Below, in pieces: positions 59,485 through 64,000 of a stretch of DNA of 64,000 nucleotides; positions within the stretch are counted from its first letter, which is position 1; each line of letters opens with the position of its first letter. The translations under genes were made by a program, and so were the position numbers. The notes below the pieces were generated by a model. The model worked only from the letters and a program-made list of their open reading frames with translations, did not search any database and had not been told where the DNA came from. The DNA comes from Cryptomeria japonica (Eukaryota; Streptophyta; Pinopsida; Cupressales; Cupressaceae), in contig NC_081410.1 of the NCBI RefSeq assembly GCF_030272615.1, forward strand, positions 117,373,140 to 117,437,139, written 5' to 3'.

Positions 59485-60024
59485 CCATTAAGAGAGGTCT
59501 TCCGTAGAAAATATATTATCTGCACTCTGAATTTGTGATTAAATATGAATTTGTAGTGGAAAAAACTTGATAAATTTGTATATAATATGAAAAAAATGGA
59601 AAACAAAGATAATATCTGATATTTCTATTTGGAAAAAATCGTCAGATGAAAGCTAACAACGTAAAAGTTTTTATTATTGCAAAAACTTAACTGTTTTCTA
59701 ATACAAAAATGAATCTCTTTTACTTCACAATTTTGTAAATTAGATGAAGTCATGCAAAAGAGAAACATGAGTGCTTTGAAACATCGGCAAAAACATAAAA
59801 ATTTAAAGCAAAACCCTTTTCTCCAAAAAATACTAACTGTCCAATATTTAGTGAGGTTGATCCCATCCAAACTATTGAACATGACAAATATACAACATTT
59901 ATAAAAAGAAATCAACTATTTTACAAAATTTCTGAAATATCCCACCCTTATTTTGCCTTGTTTTTCTTGATTGCTGGTCTGAATCTTCTGAGTTTGTTTT
60001 TGAGTCCTTTGGTTTGGTTTTTAT

Positions 60025-61110
60025 CTACGTTACCCGGGGACACATCCCTAGGATAAAATCCCCCGTCCCCGTACCAGGACATTTCACAGAATTGGAGATG
60101 GCCAGGGGACATCCCCCCACTGTCCCCAAAATTGCAAAATCTGTGGGAAACGTCCTAGAAACTCGAGGACGACAATGATTCTCAAAGGGGATGCCCCTCC
60201 CGTCTTCTGGACGATTCAGGACGACAATGACTCTCAAAGGGGATGTCCCCAATCGTCCAACGCCTGTGATGTCCCCTAACCGTCCCGAGGACAGCCAGTC
60301 GTCCCCCTTTTCGCAGCACATTTAAAAATAAAAAAGGCTAAAATGCTTAAAATAAAACATATTTTTATTTCTTTTTGTGATCCCCACCCCTCAACAATAG
60401 TACATTTCTAGGATGGGGGATTCATTGTATTTTGAGAGTGAAATATTGATGGTTGCCATTTTTGTTCAGTTTGTTTCAGTAAATAAGTTATTACATATTC
60501 AAATCTATTGGTTGCCCACATTTTGGAAGGCATGTTGCATTATATTTATAGATCAGACATTTAATAAATTTCTGGGAGGTAATTTTGATTAGGTAATTTT
60601 CACTGATATGAAAGGTAAACAGGTCTAAATCATAGCCAAACGCACTCAGAAATATGAATAACAGCTTGGTAATAAGTTTTACAAACACCCAAAACTTGGT
60701 AGTGCATAAAGAAGCAGTTGTAGGTCATAATAGTAATGGAATACTATCAAAATATCTTCCAACCAGACAGAAACAATGAACTACATGCAAACAAGTGCTG
60801 GCATATTGATAATGAATTCTGAATTCTGAATGCATATTGAGTATTGACAATGAATTCTGAACACGAATGTGGTATGTTAAGGTTCATGATGTACATATAC
60901 ATGCTTTATCCATGTTTTCATATGAATATAATGTATATATACAATATATACATGCTTTATCTATTTTTCATATGAACATTTAAAATTTTCCTATATTTTA
61001 TATAGCCGCCCCCTTTGCCGTCCCCCTTCCGTCCCCAAAATTGGCAAAAAAATTTGCTGTCTTGGAAACTCATCCTGCCGTCCCCATCCTGGAAACTTGG
61101 GGTAACATAA
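60025..61110. mobile_element. hAT-like non-autonomous element 2 (1086 bp)
   Basis: Flanked by GTTTTTAT at 60017-60024 and 61111-61118 (exact 8 bp). Ends CTACGTTACCC and, complement at right, TTATGTTACCC (9 of 11). Both subterminal regions are packed with CGTCCCC or GGGGAC words (60030-60310 and 61010-61090), unlike the AT-rich core. No transposase is visible; the open minus-strand frame over 60025-60321 is a by-product of these repeats. Confidence 0.7.
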
Positions 61111-61900
61111 GTTTTTATGAGTTTTTAGAGCATAGAATGTTTTCACCATGATATGAAGCAATTATAGAAACATTTAACATACGAAATAACAACAAATATA
61201 TGGACTGGAATTAAAATTAAAAGCCTGATATAGTTCTAAACAACAAGGTTTTCATATTGTATTCAATGAATTTCAATACAATGACATACCCGATTGTTGC
61301 CTTCAATGTTATGATGAATAAAATGCCAATCAACAAGGTATGGATGCTGATTACAAATCTGAATATAAATCTGATTTTTATGGCAGACCTAAAACAAGGA
61401 TGAGGCTGTCTCAAATGTCTGAAATAGCTCCTTAAATCACCTCCAAAGGTTAGCGCTAAGTCTCCAAGGTAAGCGCTCAAATCCTTTGTACAGTTTAGCA
61501 ATGAAGTTCTATAAGCCTTTGCTCAAACAAATCCAAGCCCTTTCAAATTGAAGCCTGATAAAAAATTGGTCAGTTCTGAAACACAAATCTGAATGATGAT
61601 AGATGCCAACAATCACATGAAACCCTTCCAAAACATGGCGTTCATCTCCAAAAAAATGTCATCTAAGCTATTATGAAAATATGGCAAATAAGCTTCCAAA
61701 TCTGAAGCAATATATTTTCCACCTGTCAAACCTTCCGGAGAGATTTCCAATTGAAACCTCCAACAATCTGATAATGAAGTGCAATGGTGAATTTTGGATG
61801 AATCCACACCAAAGATGGATTTGGTTTCCATGCAAACCACTAAAAAACTCCACGGGCGCTCTCAAACTTCTTAGAGAGAAATAAAATAACTCCAAATGAG

Positions 61901-61910
61901 CCCTTTTATA
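61901..61910 (-). promoter_or_regulatory. TATA box
   Basis: TATAAAAGGG on the minus strand, inside the LTR-like sequence, followed by CTCATTTGGAG and a T-rich leader. Confidence 0.5.
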
Positions 61911-62131
61911 ATTCTCCAAGGAAGCTTCTTGATAACCCATTTAATTTTCCCTCTTTTTTAATATTCATATTTACTCGCAATTGGGAATAATAATAAAGTG
62001 ACCCCTTATATAATTTTAATTAACTTAAAGTCACTTTATGGAAACAAATTAAACATCACTTTAACCCCTTTATGTTGTCATATCATAAAGTCATTTAATA
62101 TAATTAATATTATTAAAGTTAAACTTGATTT

Positions 62132-62187
62132 AACTTTAATAATTTAACTTTAATAATTTAACTTTAATAATTTAACTTTAATAATTT
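62132..62187. repeat. 14-bp minisatellite, four copies
   Basis: AACTTTAATAATTT repeated four times without interruption, then a fifth partial copy. Diverged copies precede it (AATATTATTAAAGTTAAAC). Confidence 0.95.
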
Positions 62188-62360
62188 AACTTAAATCATT
62201 AAACCCCTGATAGTTGCCAATATCAACTCATGGGAATAATCCATCCACTTTCCAACTACAGATATGATGCCAACCGGCCAACTTGGTGACTTCCTATAAA
62301 TAGTAAGTATGAGCAAAACATCCAAGTGACTTACTAAAAATAGTAAGTGTGAATCAAAGT

Positions 62361-62368
62361 GTCTTTAA
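62361..62368. repeat. Target duplication GTCTTTAA
   Basis: Exact 8-bp match to 62934-62941 on the far side of the element. Confidence 0.85.
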
Positions 62369-62933
62369 TAGAGTTCCCAAACTCACCACGAGTCAGTCGA
62401 GTTTGCCGTGTTGGCGAGTCGAGCCAAGATCGGCGAGTTTTGACAACTCATGACTCAGACTCGACGAGTTTTGCTCATAACTTGCTGAGTCTGAGCTCCA
62501 GGACTCGCACTGCGGCATGTTAGACATGGCAGATAGAGAGGCTGGGGTTGTGGCTATGGCAGAGGAGGAGGATAGAGCACGATCCAGCACGAACACAACT
62601 GATGTTGATCATTGTGGCACCTCACAGGCGGAGACTATGGCTACTCAGTCATCCAGGACCTACCTTAGATGCCTTTGTAGGAGGCAGACATACTACTCTA
62701 AGGGTGAGGCTGAGGATGAGCTAGAGCTTCTATTTGATGATGTTATAATGTCTTTAAGCTTTATTCAATAATGGGTGCATGAAACAAGTTTTAAATCGTT
62801 AAAAATCTCTAAATTTCAAGGGGTTTTTTATTTTGTCGAGTCGTTGCTGAGTCATAGCCGAGTCACGAGTCGAGTCGGCCTTGCCGAGTCACGAGTCGAG
62901 TCGGCCTTGCCGAGTCTGAGTCTAGGAACTTTG
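62369..62933. mobile_element. hAT-like non-autonomous element 3 (565 bp)
   Basis: Ends TAGAGTTCCCAAACTC and, complement at right, CAAAGTTCCTAGACTC; both fit the hAT end pattern YARNG. An 8-bp duplication GTCTTTAA flanks it. Both sides carry CGAGTC/GACTCG arrays like element 1, including a 26-bp unit repeated twice at 62859-62910. A core ORF (62517-62771, +; VVAMAEEEDRARSS, then YSKGEAEDELELLFDD) may be the tail of a lost transposase; I cannot confirm it. Confidence 0.78.
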
Positions 62934-63133
62934 GTCTTTAATGATCTCCGAAAGGCACACCACAAATAAACTAGGACACTAAGCTGAAAAATACTAAAAT
63001 AAGCACCAAAAGATCAGCTGAAGAGCCATAGAACACCCTTAGAAGGGTCCCCTAATCACCATGTTAGCCTATAGGGACCAAAGTCATAGGCTAACCTCTA
63101 GAAATAGCTGATGCCTAAAAAGGAGACATTACA

Positions 63134-64000
63134 ATTTTAGAGTATCCTAGATGTGTTATTTTCTTAGGCTTTTTATAACAAAAATCATGAATAAGCTACG
63201 AGAAGGCCATCATATTTTTTATAGAACTTTTGAAACCTCATAAAGTTTTGTTTTGGGAAGGGTTGCACTATGGATGTTTTCAATGTCTCATCTTATGTTT
63301 AATAATGTTTTTAAGGGTCATCTTAGTTTTCGTCTTTAGGTCTTGCAATGATATGTATTAACTAGGGGATTGCAACATAACAAATGAGAGCTCATTAGAT
63401 GTTTTGGACTGAATGGAAATATGTTCATTTGTACGGATTATTTGGGTTCCTTCTCCTGGTGCAATGTGTTTTTGTGCTCCCAAAATATTGCAAAGAAATA
63501 AAGAATAAAACTAATAATTTGCTTTATACAAAAAACCTTGGTGATTTAGATATAAAATTTAGCAATTTGATATTAAATTTGTGGTGTTAGGCATTCAAAT
63601 ATTTGAAACTTAAAAAATAAATGAGTTATATAGTGTGAGGATGGAAATTCCAATCCAACTAAATTGTGTCTCAAATTGCTTTAGGATTTGGTAGCACTCA
63701 ATATTTATATTGACTCTCAAACTTCATAATTCGTTAACAATAAATTAGGAGAGGCAACCATGAAATTTTATTTGTATTATAAAGTCAAGAACATATTGTA
63801 TAATGTTAGTTATTTTCAAGTCAATGAAGTGGGGAAATACATTTAGTATGTGAGGTACTTTTAAAAATAAATATATTTGATGGCTAACAATCCAATGCCT
63901 TTGGGATATTCAAATCTATTTGTCAAGATAGTCCTTGGCTCTAGTCCTATATGTGCCTAGTACTGAAGGATTTGGTTACCTCCTGGTTCACTTCGTGTTT
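63134..64000. other. Spacer
   Basis: AT-rich sequence with no supported gene. A 63-codon hydrophobic ORF at 63399-63590 has no recognisable relatives. Confidence 0.4.

Larger units (their letters stand above)
61200..63133 (-). mobile_element. LTR-like sequence hosting a hAT-like element
   Basis: On the minus strand it starts TGTAATGTCTCC (63133 leftward) and, after the nested element 62369-62933, reaches a strong TATA box, TATAAAAGGG (61901-61910), with a leader beyond. This is LTR-like layout; the far end is not defined. Confidence 0.45.

Noticed and set aside
59252-59491. 79-codon ORF over the 88-bp duplication
   Set aside because: The duplication changes frame, so both halves encode different peptides from the same DNA; not a conserved protein.
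60025-60321. 98-codon minus-strand ORF with Cys and Gly
   Set aside because: Made by the GGGGAC subterminal repeats of the hAT-like element; no protein-like conservation.

Overview
The window looks like nuclear DNA from a seed plant with a large, repeat-rich genome. A gymnosperm is my best guess, but that is inference from low gene density, long transposon-filled spacers and a gene exon with its 5' part out of reach. The only clearly intact protein-coding sequence in 64 kb is one large 3' exon of the cytosolic Fe-S assembly ATPase NBP35 (14729-15633, + strand). A tRNA-Thr(UGU) gene at 21028-21099 (- strand) also looks intact. Almost everything else recognisable is mobile DNA in various states of decay.

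Layout. 1-5478: spacer with an LTR-like promoter fragment (TATA at 826). 5479-12718: complete but inactivated Ty1/copia element on the minus strand, with two LTRs of about 1.37 kb, 5-bp target duplication GCCTT, initiator-Met primer-binding site and polypurine tract; it lies upstream of the NBP35 exon and may sit in an NBP35 intron. 14248-14425: 89-bp tandem duplication, then the NBP35 exon. 15634-21000: AT-rich spacer with a diverged local duplication. 21028-21960: tRNA cluster: intact tRNA-Thr, a tRNA-Ala(UGC) pseudogene split in its anticodon arm by a 165-bp inverted-repeat element, and two degenerate tRNA-Gly-like pieces. 23160-33190: long decayed LINE on the plus strand (ORF1 with DUF4283-like region and zinc knuckle, ORF2 with endonuclease, reverse transcriptase and terminal zinc motif), split by two precise TG...CA insertions with 5-bp target duplications (23751-26037 and 28607-31211). 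33700-34410: weak exon-like pieces. 35170-36000: minus-strand LTR-like promoter. 36085-39475: decayed unrecognised ORF of about 1,100 codons on the minus strand, preceded by a striking array of about 12 hairpin motifs (39651-40970). 43549-48054: LTR-like fragment joined to a 5'-truncated second copia element on the plus strand with a 1.44-kb 3' LTR. 51139-53260: small deleted copia relic. 55689-56330, 60025-61110 and 62369-62933: three short TIR elements with 8-bp target duplications and dense subterminal motif arrays, hAT-like. 61200-63133: minus-strand LTR-like sequence hosting the last of these.

The most unusual material is (i) a 14-bp-stem hairpin repeated about 12 times upstream of an unknown long ORF, (ii) a comparable array of TCATCGA/TCGATGA motifs upstream of another unknown ORF inside an LTR-type insertion, and (iii) the transposon-interrupted tRNA gene. 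Apart from NBP35 and tRNA-Thr, no genes appear to work together here; the relations are those of nested insertions.
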